Under the pieces are notes generated by a model. That model was not told the DNA's origin. It searched no databases and worked only from the letters and a program-made list of their open reading frames with translations. Positions 16,284-25,059 of a stretch of 64,000 nt of DNA are shown one piece after another. The number at the start of each line of letters is the position of its first letter. Positions within the stretch are counted from its first letter, which is position 1. The DNA is taken from assembly GCF_009600605.1 (NCBI RefSeq), contig NZ_VWNA01000001.1, positions 558,001 to 622,000 of the forward strand, read 5' to 3'. The position numbers and the translations under genes were made by a program. The stretch comes from Segnochrobactrum spirostomi. Its GTDB lineage: Bacteria; Pseudomonadota; Alphaproteobacteria; Rhizobiales; Segnochrobactraceae.

Positions 16284-17039
16284 TCACCGGCCGAGATAGA
16301 CCTCGATGACCCGCTCGTCGGCGGAGACGGCATCGATGGTGCCTTCCGCGAGCGTCGCGCCCTCGTGCAGCACCGTCACCTTGCAATCGAGATCGCGCAC
16401 GAAGGCCATGTCGTGCTCGACGACGACGACGGCGTGGTCCTCGGCGATGCGCCGCAACAGCCGCGCCGTCTCCACCGTCTCCGCGTCGGTCATGCCGGCG
16501 ACCGGCTCGTCGACGAGGAGGAGCTTCGGGTCCTGGGCGAGCAGCATGGCGATCTCGAGCCATTGCTTCTGCCCGTGGGAGAGGTCGGCGGCGAGCCGGT
16601 GTCGATGCTCGACCAGCCGCGCCACCTCGAGCACCTCGAGGATGCGCTCGGTCGCGATGCGGTTGCGCGCGCCGAACAAAGCCGACCACGGGCTCCGCTC
16701 GCCCTTCAAGGCGAGGCGCACGTTGTCCTCGACGGTGTGGGTCTCGAACACCGTCGGCTTCTGGAACTTGCGGCCGATGCCGAGTTCGGCGATCGCCGAT
16801 TCATCGAGTTCGGTGAGGTCGACGCTGCCGCCGAACATCACGGTGCCCTCGTCGGGGCGGGTCTTGCCGGTGATGACGTCCATCATCGTCGTCTTGCCGG
16901 CGCCGTTCGGGCCGATGATCGCGCGCATCTCGCCGGGCCCCACCACCAGGGACAGGCCGTTCAGCGCGCGGAACCCGTCGAACGACACGCGCACGCCGTC
17001 GAGATAGAGAAGGCTCGAGGTCAGGGCTTCCTGCGTCAT
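16284..17039 (-). CDS. urtD: Urea ABC transporter ATP-binding protein UrtD
   Basis: A 251-residue ABC ATPase paired with UrtE in energising urea import. Walker A is IGPNGAGKTTMMD, the signature is LSHGQKQWLEIAMLL, and Walker B is LLLVDEPVAGMTDAET. The PVAGMT sequence and the closing IEVYLGR are typical of UrtD. It begins 3 bases after urtC's stop region (17043), so urtC and urtD are tightly coupled. Confidence 0.93.
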   Translation of the reverse strand: MTQEALTSSLLYLDGVRVSFDGFRALNGLSLVVGPGEMRAIIGPNGAGKTTMMDVITGKTRPDEGTVMFGGSVDLTELDESAIAELGIGRKFQKPTVFETHTVEDNVRLALKGERSPWSALFGARNRIATERILEVLEVARLVEHRHRLAADLSHGQKQWLEIAMLLAQDPKLLLVDEPVAGMTDAETVETARLLRRIAEDHAVVVVEHDMAFVRDLDCKVTVLHEGATLAEGTIDAVSADERVIEVYLGR

Positions 17040-17042
17040 GGT

Positions 17043-18212
17043 TCACTCCGCCGGTGCGTCGGCCTCGAGGGAGCCATCGGCATCCGCGCCCGGAGCCGGG
17101 CGCGCCGGGCGGCGGCGCAGGCGGGCGAAGGTGCCGACGATCCCCTTGGGCAAATAGAGGGTGACGACGACGAACAGGGCGCCGAGGGCGAACAGCCACA
17201 CCTCGGGCAGCGCGCCCGTCAGCCACGTCTTGACGAAGTTGACGACGACCGCGCCGAGCGCCGCGCCGACGAGCGTGCCGCGCCCGCCGACCGCGACCCA
17301 GATCACCGCCTCGATGGAGTTCGCGGCCGAGAATTCCGACGGGTTGATGATGCCGACCTGGGTCACGTAGAGGGCGCCGGCGACGCCGGCCATCATCGCG
17401 GAGACGGTGAAGGCGACCAGCTTGTAGTGCTCGACCCGGTAGCCGAGGAAGCGGGTACGCGCCTCCGCGTCGCGGATCGCGATCAGCACCTTGCCGTAGG
17501 TCGAGACGGTCATCGCCCGGGCGATCAGGTAGCCCACGCCGAGCGCGATCACCGTCGCCACGAACAGGCCCGCACGCACCCCTTCGGAGCGGATGTCGTG
17601 GCCGAGAATGTCCTTGAAGTCGGTCAGCCCGTTGTTGCCGCCGAAGCCCATGTCGTTGCGGAAGAAGGCGAGCATCAGGGCGAACGTCATCGCCTGGGTG
17701 ATGATCGACAGATAGACGCCGTTGACGCGGGAGCGGAAGGCGAACCAGCCGAACACGAAGGCGAGCAGGCCCGGCACCACCACGACCATCAGCATGGCGA
17801 AGGCGAAGTGGTTGAAGCCGTACCAGTACCAGGGCAGCTCCGGCCAGTTCAGGAACACCATGAAGTCCGGCAGCACCGGATTGCCGTAGACGCCGCGAGA
17901 ACCGATCTGGCGCATCAGGTACATGCCCATCGCGTAGCCGCCGAGCGCGAAGAAGGCGCCGTGGCCGAGCGAGAGGATGCCGCAATAGCCCCAGACGAGG
18001 TCGAGGGCGACCGCGAGCAGCGCGTAGGAGAGATATTTGCCCATGAGCGCCAGGGCATAATTCGGCACGTGAAAGGGCGAGGTGTCGGGCAGCGCGAGGT
18101 TCGAAAGCGGCACCAGGATCGCGGCGGCGACGAGGATGCCGAGGAAGATGCGGCCCTTGCCGTCGAGCAGCGCGACGAGGAAGGGCACGCGGGGAGAGCG
18201 AGACGCGCTCAT
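17043..18212 (-). CDS. urtC: Urea ABC transporter permease UrtC
   Basis: A 389-residue LivM-type permease with about ten membrane helices. The family core includes LVWGYCGILSLGHGAFFALG near residue 75 and the coupling EAA-like loop with IRDAEARTRFLGYR. An acidic Ala/Pro tail closes the protein. The start at 18212 overlaps the urtB stop (ATGA), which fixes the N-terminus MSASRSPRVP; upstream codons in frame belong to urtB read out of phase. Together with UrtB it forms the translocation pore. Confidence 0.93.
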   Translation of the reverse strand: MSASRSPRVPFLVALLDGKGRIFLGILVAAAILVPLSNLALPDTSPFHVPNYALALMGKYLSYALLAVALDLVWGYCGILSLGHGAFFALGGYAMGMYLMRQIGSRGVYGNPVLPDFMVFLNWPELPWYWYGFNHFAFAMLMVVVVPGLLAFVFGWFAFRSRVNGVYLSIITQAMTFALMLAFFRNDMGFGGNNGLTDFKDILGHDIRSEGVRAGLFVATVIALGVGYLIARAMTVSTYGKVLIAIRDAEARTRFLGYRVEHYKLVAFTVSAMMAGVAGALYVTQVGIINPSEFSAANSIEAVIWVAVGGRGTLVGAALGAVVVNFVKTWLTGALPEVWLFALGALFVVVTLYLPKGIVGTFARLRRRPARPAPGADADGSLEADAPAE

Positions 18213-19876
18213 GCTTCGACCGCCCTTCCCTTGAGCGCGAACAGGCCGCGCGGACGCTTCTGGATGAAGAGGATCAGGAGAACCAGGATCAGGATCTTGC
18301 CGAGCACGGCGCCGGCATAGGGCTCGAGCAGCTTGTTGGCGATGCCGAGGGTGAGCGCGCTGACGAGCGTGCCCCAGAGGTTGCCGACGCCGCCGAACAC
18401 CACGACCATGAAGCTGTCGACGATGTAGCCCTGGCCGAGATTGGGCGAGACGTTGTCGATCTGCGACAGGGCCACCCCGGCGACCCCGGCGATGCCGGAG
18501 CCGAGGGCGAAGGCGAGCGTGTCGATCCACGGCGTGCGGATGCCGACGGAGGCCGCCATCTTCCGGTTCTGGGTGACCGCCCGCATCTTGAGGCCGAACG
18601 GCGTCGCCTTGAGCATCCCGATCAAAGCGAGGAACACGGCGAAGCTGAACAGGATGATCCACATCCGGCCGTAGGTGACCGAGATGCCGTGGAAATCGAA
18701 CGCGCCCGACATATAGGACGGGGCGTCGACCTGACGGTTGGTCGGGCCGAACAGCGAGCGCACCGCCTGCTGGAGGATGAGGCTGACGCCCCAGGTCGCG
18801 AGCAGCGTCTCGAGCGGCCGGCCGTAGAGATAGCGGATCACGGTGCGCTCGATGAGGACGCCGACGAGCCCCGTCACAATGAAGGCGGCCGGAATGGCGA
18901 TCGGGAGCGACCATTCCATCAAGCCGGGCGCGTAGGCCTGGGCGATCTGTTGCACGACGAAGGTCGTGTAGGCGCCGATCATGACCATCTCGCCGTGGGC
19001 CATGTTGATGATGCCCATCACGCCGAAGGTAATGGCGAGGCCGATGGCGGCGAGGAGCAGCACCGAGCCCAGCGAAATGCCGTACCAGACGTTCTGGAAC
19101 ACCTCGGCGATGGCGAGCCGGTCCTTGATCGAGGTGAGCGCGGCGTCGAAATCGGCCTTGTCGGCCGGCGGCACCTTGGCGGAGGCCTCCTGCAGGAGCG
19201 CGATGGCGTCCTGGTCGCCGCGGGCGGCGATGAGGTCGATCGCCGCCTTGCGCGCCGCCGCGTCGGCGTTCGCCGAGGTCAGCACGATCGCGGCCTTGGC
19301 GGATTCGAGGGCGGACTTGATGCCCGGGTCGGTCTCCTTGGCGAGCGCCGCATCGACGGCCCCGGCCGCGCTCTGATCGCGCGACTTGAACACGGCGTCC
19401 GCGGCGGAGAGGCGCTGCGCCGGGTCGGGCGACAAAAGCGTCAGTGCGCCCATCGAGGCTTCGAGGGCGCGGCGCACCCGGTTGTTCAGGCGAACGGGCT
19501 TCAGCCCGAACGGCGCCTCGGCGACCTTCTGGCCGGTCTTGGCGTCGACGAACGCGCCGTCCGCCGTCTTGATGAAGAGGCTCTTGTCGGCCGGTTGCAC
19601 CATCAGCCGGTTCTCGGACATCGCCTGGAGGATGGCGGCGGCATTCGGATCGCCACTCGCGGCGAGCGCGGTCACGCCTTTCTCGATCTCGGGGAATTTG
19701 TCGCTCGCGAGCTCAGCGAGCGCGTCGCCGGCGGGGTCGGCCGCAGCCGCGCTCAAGCCGGCGAACAAGGCGGCGAGCGCGATCAGACAGGCGGCGGCGA
19801 ACCGGGCGAACCGACGTGGCGCCGAAGGCGTGCGTCCGGTATCGACGGGGATCGGTCGGTCAAACAAAGGGGCCAT
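18209..19876 (-). CDS. urtB: Urea ABC transporter permease UrtB (with periplasmic N-terminal domain)
   Basis: A 555-residue permease, longer than LivH because of the extra N-terminal region typical of UrtB. After a signal-like hydrophobic segment (about residues 24-47) there is a roughly 200-residue helical-repeat domain rich in Ala/Asp that should lie outside the membrane. The LivH-like core starts near residue 260 (FQNVWYGISLGSVLLLAAIG) and includes GVMGIINMAHGEMVMIGAYT. It overlaps urtC by 4 bases (ATGA). A 195-base gap with several hairpins separates it from urtA, consistent with higher urtA expression. Confidence 0.93.
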   Translation of the reverse strand: MAPLFDRPIPVDTGRTPSAPRRFARFAAACLIALAALFAGLSAAAADPAGDALAELASDKFPEIEKGVTALAASGDPNAAAILQAMSENRLMVQPADKSLFIKTADGAFVDAKTGQKVAEAPFGLKPVRLNNRVRRALEASMGALTLLSPDPAQRLSAADAVFKSRDQSAAGAVDAALAKETDPGIKSALESAKAAIVLTSANADAAARKAAIDLIAARGDQDAIALLQEASAKVPPADKADFDAALTSIKDRLAIAEVFQNVWYGISLGSVLLLAAIGLAITFGVMGIINMAHGEMVMIGAYTTFVVQQIAQAYAPGLMEWSLPIAIPAAFIVTGLVGVLIERTVIRYLYGRPLETLLATWGVSLILQQAVRSLFGPTNRQVDAPSYMSGAFDFHGISVTYGRMWIILFSFAVFLALIGMLKATPFGLKMRAVTQNRKMAASVGIRTPWIDTLAFALGSGIAGVAGVALSQIDNVSPNLGQGYIVDSFMVVVFGGVGNLWGTLVSALTLGIANKLLEPYAGAVLGKILILVLLILFIQKRPRGLFALKGRAVEA

Positions 19877-19948
19877 CCTCGGAGCAGGCGTTCGGAGGGC
19901 GAAGGCGGAAGCGCCGGCAGAGGGCTCGACCCTGCCGACGCTCCGTTT

Positions 19949-20052
19949 GGCGGCATCCGGTGTGAAGGGGCGGATGCCGCCAGGTGGTTGGAAGTCGTCG
20001 TGGTTGGAAGTCTGGCTTCCAACGCGCCGCCCGGGCGGAGGCTCGGGCGGCG
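19949..20052 (-). other. Array of hairpins between urtA and urtB
   Basis: Three perfect inverted repeats lie in tandem: 20025-20052 (CGCCGCCCG / CGGGCGGCG), 20003-20023 (GTTGGAAG / CTTCCAAC) and 19949-19981 (GGCGGCATCCG / CGGATGCCGCC). None is followed by a T-run on the minus strand. They look like 3'-end-stabilising or attenuating structures that would leave more mRNA for the solute-binding protein than for the permeases. Confidence 0.55.
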
Positions 20053-20071
20053 TCCGTTCACCCGAATTGGG

Positions 20072-21448
20072 TCAGTTCGCCTTGGCGGTCTCGGCGCTGC
20101 CGCCGCACTTGCCGGTCTTCACGTTGAAGTTGCCGCAGTTCATCGGGTGGCGCCAATCGGCGATCAGGTCCTTGGACCCCTCGAGGTAGGGCGACCATTC
20201 CTGGGCGACGAGCAGGCCCGGGGTCTGGGAGACGATCGAGAACTGACCGTCGTCCTGGATCTCGCCGATGAGCACCGGCTTCGTGATGTGGTGGTTCGGC
20301 ATCAGGGTCGAGTAGCCGCCCGACAGGTTCGGCACGGAGACGCCGATCAGCGCGTCGATGACCTTGTCGTGGTCGGTGGTGCCGGCCTTCTCGACCGCCT
20401 TCACCCACATGTTGAAGCCGATATAGGCCGCTTCCATCGGGTCGTTGGTGACGCGCTTGTCGTTCTTGATGAACGCGTGCCACTTCGCGATGAAGTCCTT
20501 GTTCTCCGGCGTGTCGACGGATTCGAAGTAGTTCCACGCGGCGAGGTGGCCGACGAGCGGCTTGGTGTCGATGCCGGCGAGTTCTTCCTCACCGACCGAG
20601 AACGCCACGACCGGGATGTCGGTCGCCTTGATGCCCTGGTTGGCGAGCTCCTTGTAGAACGGCACGTTGGCGTCGCCGTTGATGGTCGAGACCACCGCCG
20701 TCTTCTTGCCCTGCGAGCCGAACTTCTTGATCTCGGCGACGCGGGTCTGCCAGTCGGAGAAGCCGAACGGCGTGTAGTTGATGGAGATGTCCTCGTCCTT
20801 GACGCCCTTGGTCTTCAGGTAGGCTTCGAGGATCTTGTTGGTCGTGCGCGGATAGACGTAGTCGGTGCCTTCCAGCACCCAGCGCTGCACGCCTTCGTTC
20901 TCCATCAGGTAATCGACGGCCGGGATCGCCTGCTGGTTCGGCGCGGCGCCGGTGTAGAAGATGTTGCGCGAGGATTCCTCACCCTCGTACTGCACCGGAT
21001 AGAACAGGATGCCATCGAGCTCCTCGAACACCGGCAGCACCGACTTGCGCGACACCGAGGTCCAGCAGCCGAACACCGCGGCGGCCTTGTCCTTGGTGAG
21101 GAGTTCGCGGGCCTTCTCGGCGAACAGCGGCCAGTTCGAGGCCGGGTCGACGACGACGGGTTCGAGCTTCTTGCCGAGCAGGCCGCCCTTCTTGTTCTGC
21201 TCGTCGATGAGCATCAGCATGGCGTCCTTCAAGGTCGTCTCGCTGATCGCCATCGTGCCGGACAGGGAGTGCAGGATGCCGACCTTGATGGTGTCGTCGT
21301 CGGCGAGCGCGCGGCTCATCGGACCGGTGGCCGCGGTGAGCGCGGCTGCGACGGCGAGCGCCTGTCCCGCGCGCTTCACGGTCTTGAGCCCCAACGCCTC
21401 GGCCGGACGTGCAAACGCACGCCAAGCACGGCTCATGCTGAGCGACAT
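20072..21448 (-). CDS. urtA: Urea ABC transporter substrate-binding protein UrtA
   Basis: A 458-residue periplasmic binding protein. A long positively charged n-region and a hydrophobic core ending ...SRALA-DDDTIKVG form the signal peptide. The mature protein begins IKVGILHSLSGTMAISETTL, characteristic of UrtA/FmdD, and contains PASNWPLFAEKARELL, VFGCWTSVSRKSVLPV and FYPVQYEGEESSRNIFYTGA, the urea/short-amide binding segments. The start at 21448 is preceded by AAGGGGAA. It leads the urtABCDE operon, and a palindromic site lies 100 bases upstream in the region shared with the divergent kinase gene. Confidence 0.95.
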   Translation of the reverse strand: MSLSMSRAWRAFARPAEALGLKTVKRAGQALAVAAALTAATGPMSRALADDDTIKVGILHSLSGTMAISETTLKDAMLMLIDEQNKKGGLLGKKLEPVVVDPASNWPLFAEKARELLTKDKAAAVFGCWTSVSRKSVLPVFEELDGILFYPVQYEGEESSRNIFYTGAAPNQQAIPAVDYLMENEGVQRWVLEGTDYVYPRTTNKILEAYLKTKGVKDEDISINYTPFGFSDWQTRVAEIKKFGSQGKKTAVVSTINGDANVPFYKELANQGIKATDIPVVAFSVGEEELAGIDTKPLVGHLAAWNYFESVDTPENKDFIAKWHAFIKNDKRVTNDPMEAAYIGFNMWVKAVEKAGTTDHDKVIDALIGVSVPNLSGGYSTLMPNHHITKPVLIGEIQDDGQFSIVSQTPGLLVAQEWSPYLEGSKDLIADWRHPMNCGNFNVKTGKCGGSAETAKAN

Positions 21449-21547
21449 GGTGTTCCCCTTTTTGTCGTCACGAAATGTCTCGGGAGGTCGAGCGGCGCGC
21501 TTTCGCCGCCTGTCCGCCACAGTGCGGGCGGGACCCGGGCGCGGCTA

Positions 21548-21585
21548 TACGTCGATTGACGTAGGGCGGAGCGCTAATCGACGTA
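21548..21585. promoter_or_regulatory. Inverted repeats in the urtA / sensor-kinase divergent promoter
   Basis: TACGTC-GATT-GACGTA (21548-21563) is a perfect dyad, and a third half-site AATCGACGTA (21576-21585) is the exact inverse of the first ten bases. The site lies 100 bases from the urtA start and 97 from the kinase start. It is a plausible binding site for the LuxR-type regulator encoded downstream of the kinase. Confidence 0.6.
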
Positions 21586-21681
21586 CCCGGACGGCGCCGT
21601 CGCGGCTAAGAGGATATACCGCGGCATCAAACTTGCTGGACGGCGGACGGCGCAGCGCCTTTTGGGGAACGAAACCGAGCG

Positions 21682-24600
21682 ATGGCAGGGCGGCAACGCA
21701 TTCTACCGATCCGGCGCGATTACAATCGCTGGGTCGCCAACCAGACGCTCGAAGATTATGCACTGCGTTTCACCGCCAAGAGCGCGCGCCGCTGGTCGGC
21801 GCCGCGCGTCGCCCAGACGGCGATCGGCGCCATCTCCTTTCTGGCGCTGGAAGCGATCGGCGGGGCGATCACGCTGAGCTACGGCTTCGCCAACACGCTC
21901 GTCGCGACCCTCGTGGTCGGGGTCATCCTGTTCCTCACCGGCTTGCCGATCAGCCGCTATGCGGCGCGCTACGGCGTCGATATCGATCTCCTCACCCGCG
22001 GCGCCGGGTTCGGCTATATCGGCTCGACGATCACCTCGCTGATCTACGCGACCTTCACCTTCATCCTGTTCGCCATCGAGGCGTCGATCATGTCGATCGC
22101 CCTCGACGTCTGCTTCGGGGTGCCGCTGCCGATCGGCTACGTGGTGAGCGCCGTCGTCGTGATCCCGCTCGTCACCCACGGCATCACCTGGATCAGCCGC
22201 TTCCAGCTTCTGACCCAACCCTTGTGGATCGTGCTCAATATCCTGCCGGTCGGCTTCATCCTGGTGCAGGACTGGCCGTCCTTCGGGCAGTGGACCCATT
22301 TTCCAGGCCTCGGCGCGCCCGCCGGCGGCACCGGCTTCTCGTTCGACATCCTGAAGTTCGGCGGCGCCGCCTCGGTCATCCTCGCCTTGATGCCGCAGAT
22401 CGGCGAGCAGGTGGACGTGCTGCGCTTCCTGCCGGCGGTGAAGGGCAAGCCGAAGCTCAGTTGGATGTTCGCGCTGATCGCCGCCGGTCCGGGCTGGATC
22501 GTGCTCGGCGCGCCGAAGCTCCTGTTCGGCTCCTTCCTCGCCGTGCTCGCCCTGCGCCACGGTGTGCCGGCCGAGCACGCGGCCGAGCCGGCCCAGATGT
22601 ACCGCGTCGCCTTCGGCTACGTGCTGCCCTGGCCGGACGCGGTGCTCGCGCTCACCGCCGCCTTCGTCGTCGTCTCGCAGCTCAAGATCAACGTGATGAA
22701 CGCCTATGCGGGCTCGCTCGCGTGGTCGAACTTCTTCTCGCGGCTCACCCATTCCCATCCGGGGCGGGTCGTGTGGCTGGTCTTCAACGTGGCGATCGCG
22801 CTCCTCCTCATGGAGCTCGGCATCTACCGGGCCTTGGAGCGCACCCTCGGCCTGTTCGCCGTCGTCGCGGTCGCCTGGCTCGGGACCATCGTCGCCGACC
22901 TCGTCATCAACAAGCCGCTGGGCTTGAGCCCGCCCGGCATCGAGTTCAAGCGCGCCCACCTCTACGACATCAATCCGGTCGGTGTCGGGGCGATGGCGAT
23001 CTCGGCGATCGTCGCGCTGCTCGCAGCCACCGGCACGTTCGGCGCCGAGATGCAGGCCCTCGCCCCGTTCGTGGCGCTCGGGCTCGCGCTCGTGACGGCG
23101 CCGGCGATCGCCCTCGCGACGCGCGGCCGCTACTACCTCGCCCGCAAGCCCCGCGCCCATTGGCTGACGCGCACCGGCATCACCTGCCGCGTCTGCGAGC
23201 ACGAGTTCGAGCCTGAGGACACCGCCTATTGCCCGGCCTATCAGGCTCCGATCTGCTCGCTCTGTTGCTCTCTCGACGCCCGCTGCCACGATCTCTGCAA
23301 GCCGAAGGCGCGGATGGAGGCGCAGTTCATGAGCGCCGTGTCGCGGGTGCTGCCGCGCGCCCTCGTCGCTCGGCTCGATCCGCGGCTCGGCTATTATCTC
23401 GGCATCCTGGCACTCTTCACGGCGGTCCTGAGCCTCGTCCTCCTCCTCGTCGACGTTCAGGTCGTGTCCCACGCCGGGAACGATGCGGAGATCATTCGCC
23501 AAGCCCTCTGGGCCGCGTTCTTCATCCTCGTCATCGTCGGCGGCGTGGTCGCGTGGTTCTTCGTCCTCGCCCAGGACAGCCGGCGCGTCGCGCAGGAGGA
23601 ATCGGCGCGCCAGAACACGCTGCTCCTGAAAGAGATCGAGGCGCACCGCCGCACCGACATCGCCCTCCAGCGCGCCAAGGAGGTCGCCGAGGCCGCCAAC
23701 CTCGCCAAGAGCCGCTATCTCGTCGGCCTCAGCCACGAACTCAGGACGCCTCTCAATGCGGTGCTCGGCTATGCCCAGCTTCTCGAACGGGATGCGGCCG
23801 ACGGCCAACAGACGAGCCCGGGCGGCATCCGCGTCATCCGCCGTAGCGCCGAACATCTCTCCGGCCTGATCGACGGCCTCCTCGACATTTCGAAGATCGA
23901 GGCGGGCCGCCTTCAGCTCGGCCGCAACGAAGTCAGGATCGCCGATTTCCTCGACCAGATCGTGGACATGTTCCGCCTTCAGGCCCAGGCGAAGGGGCTC
24001 GACTTTCGCTTCGCCCGGGCCGACGCCCTGCCGGAGGTGGTGCGCACCGACGAGCGGCGGCTGCGCCAGATCCTCATCAACCTGCTGTCGAACGCCATCA
24101 AGTTCACCGATGCCGGCTTCGTCTCCCTGCAGATCGCCTACCGCAACCAGATCGCGACCATTGTCGTCGAGGATTCCGGGATCGGCATTCCGCGCGAAGA
24201 CCTCACCCGCATCTTCGAGCCGTTCGACCGCGGGGCGCGGGCGGACGGGCTCGCCGCCCCTGGCCTCGGGCTCGGGCTCACCATCACCAAGCTCCTCGCC
24301 GAACTGATGGGCGGCGACATTGCGGTCGCGAGTGAGATCGGCAAAGGCTCCCGCTTCCAGGTACGGCTGATGCTCTCCGCGGTCGCCAACCCGGCGCTCG
24401 CCGCCACCCCGCCCCGCATCCGCGGCTACGAGGGCCGGCGGCGCACCATCGTCGTCGTCGACGACGACCAGGACCACCGCGACCTGATGCGCGAGGCGCT
24501 GGAGCCGCTCGGCTTCATCGTCTTCACCGCGAGCGACGGCGCCGAATGCCTGACCATCGTCGACGGCATCAAGCCCGATCTCTTCCTGCTCGACATCTCG

Positions 24601-25059
24601 ATGCCGGGCATGAACGGCTGGGCGCTCGCCGAGGCGCTGCGCCGGCGTGGGCACGTCGATGCCGCGATCATCATGCTCTCGGCCAATATCGGCGAGAGCC
24701 ACCCGGCGCCGGCCGAGGCCGACGCCCACGACGACAGCCTGCCGAAGCCGTTCGACCTGCGCCAGCTCCTCGATCGCCTGCAATCCTTCCTCGACCTTGC
24801 CTGGATCGAGGATGCGCCGCCGCCCCTCGCCCCGGCGCCGGCGGCGGCCGAAGCCCCGCTCGCGAGCCCCGGCCGGGACCATGTGGAGGAGTTGATGCGC
24901 CTCGGGCACATCGGCTATGTGCGCGGCATCGAGGCGAAGCTCGACGCCCTCGCCGGCGATCCCGCCAACGCCCCCTTCGTCGAGGTGCTGCGCGGGCACA
25001 TCCGCAATTTCGACTTCCGCCGCTATCTCTCGGTGCTGGAGGGGGTGGCCGATGACTGA
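21682..25059 (+). CDS. NCS1-permease / histidine kinase / receiver fusion (hybrid sensor)
   Basis: A 1125-residue fusion. Residues 20-480 form a complete-looking NCS1 (purine-cytosine permease) transporter of about 12 helices, recognisable by FLALEAIGGAITLSYGF and LPISRYAARYGVDIDLLTRG. Residues 500-540 form a Cys-rich knuckle (CRVCEHEF, then seven more cysteines to about 540). Two further helices lie at about 572-630, then a linker helix. HisKA has H685 (GLSHELRTPLNAVLGYAQLL), followed by HATPase_c with NLLSNAIKF, EDSGIGIP and GLGLGLTITKLL. The receiver has phospho-acceptor D971 in LLDISMPGMNGW. A helical C-terminal domain (about 1045-1125) of no named family ends the protein. It is divergent from urtA and overlaps the response regulator gene by 8 bases. 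I infer that a transporter-like module senses urea or a related nitrogen compound; whether it still transports is unknown. Confidence 0.88.
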   Translation: MAGRQRILPIRRDYNRWVANQTLEDYALRFTAKSARRWSAPRVAQTAIGAISFLALEAIGGAITLSYGFANTLVATLVVGVILFLTGLPISRYAARYGVDIDLLTRGAGFGYIGSTITSLIYATFTFILFAIEASIMSIALDVCFGVPLPIGYVVSAVVVIPLVTHGITWISRFQLLTQPLWIVLNILPVGFILVQDWPSFGQWTHFPGLGAPAGGTGFSFDILKFGGAASVILALMPQIGEQVDVLRFLPAVKGKPKLSWMFALIAAGPGWIVLGAPKLLFGSFLAVLALRHGVPAEHAAEPAQMYRVAFGYVLPWPDAVLALTAAFVVVSQLKINVMNAYAGSLAWSNFFSRLTHSHPGRVVWLVFNVAIALLLMELGIYRALERTLGLFAVVAVAWLGTIVADLVINKPLGLSPPGIEFKRAHLYDINPVGVGAMAISAIVALLAATGTFGAEMQALAPFVALGLALVTAPAIALATRGRYYLARKPRAHWLTRTGITCRVCEHEFEPEDTAYCPAYQAPICSLCCSLDARCHDLCKPKARMEAQFMSAVSRVLPRALVARLDPRLGYYLGILALFTAVLSLVLLLVDVQVVSHAGNDAEIIRQALWAAFFILVIVGGVVAWFFVLAQDSRRVAQEESARQNTLLLKEIEAHRRTDIALQRAKEVAEAANLAKSRYLVGLSHELRTPLNAVLGYAQLLERDAADGQQTSPGGIRVIRRSAEHLSGLIDGLLDISKIEAGRLQLGRNEVRIADFLDQIVDMFRLQAQAKGLDFRFARADALPEVVRTDERRLRQILINLLSNAIKFTDAGFVSLQIAYRNQIATIVVEDSGIGIPREDLTRIFEPFDRGARADGLAAPGLGLGLTITKLLAELMGGDIAVASEIGKGSRFQVRLMLSAVANPALAATPPRIRGYEGRRRTIVVVDDDQDHRDLMREALEPLGFIVFTASDGAECLTIVDGIKPDLFLLDISMPGMNGWALAEALRRRGHVDAAIIMLSANIGESHPAPAEADAHDDSLPKPFDLRQLLDRLQSFLDLAWIEDAPPPLAPAPAAAEAPLASPGRDHVEELMRLGHIGYVRGIEAKLDALAGDPANAPFVEVLRGHIRNFDFRRYLSVLEGVADD

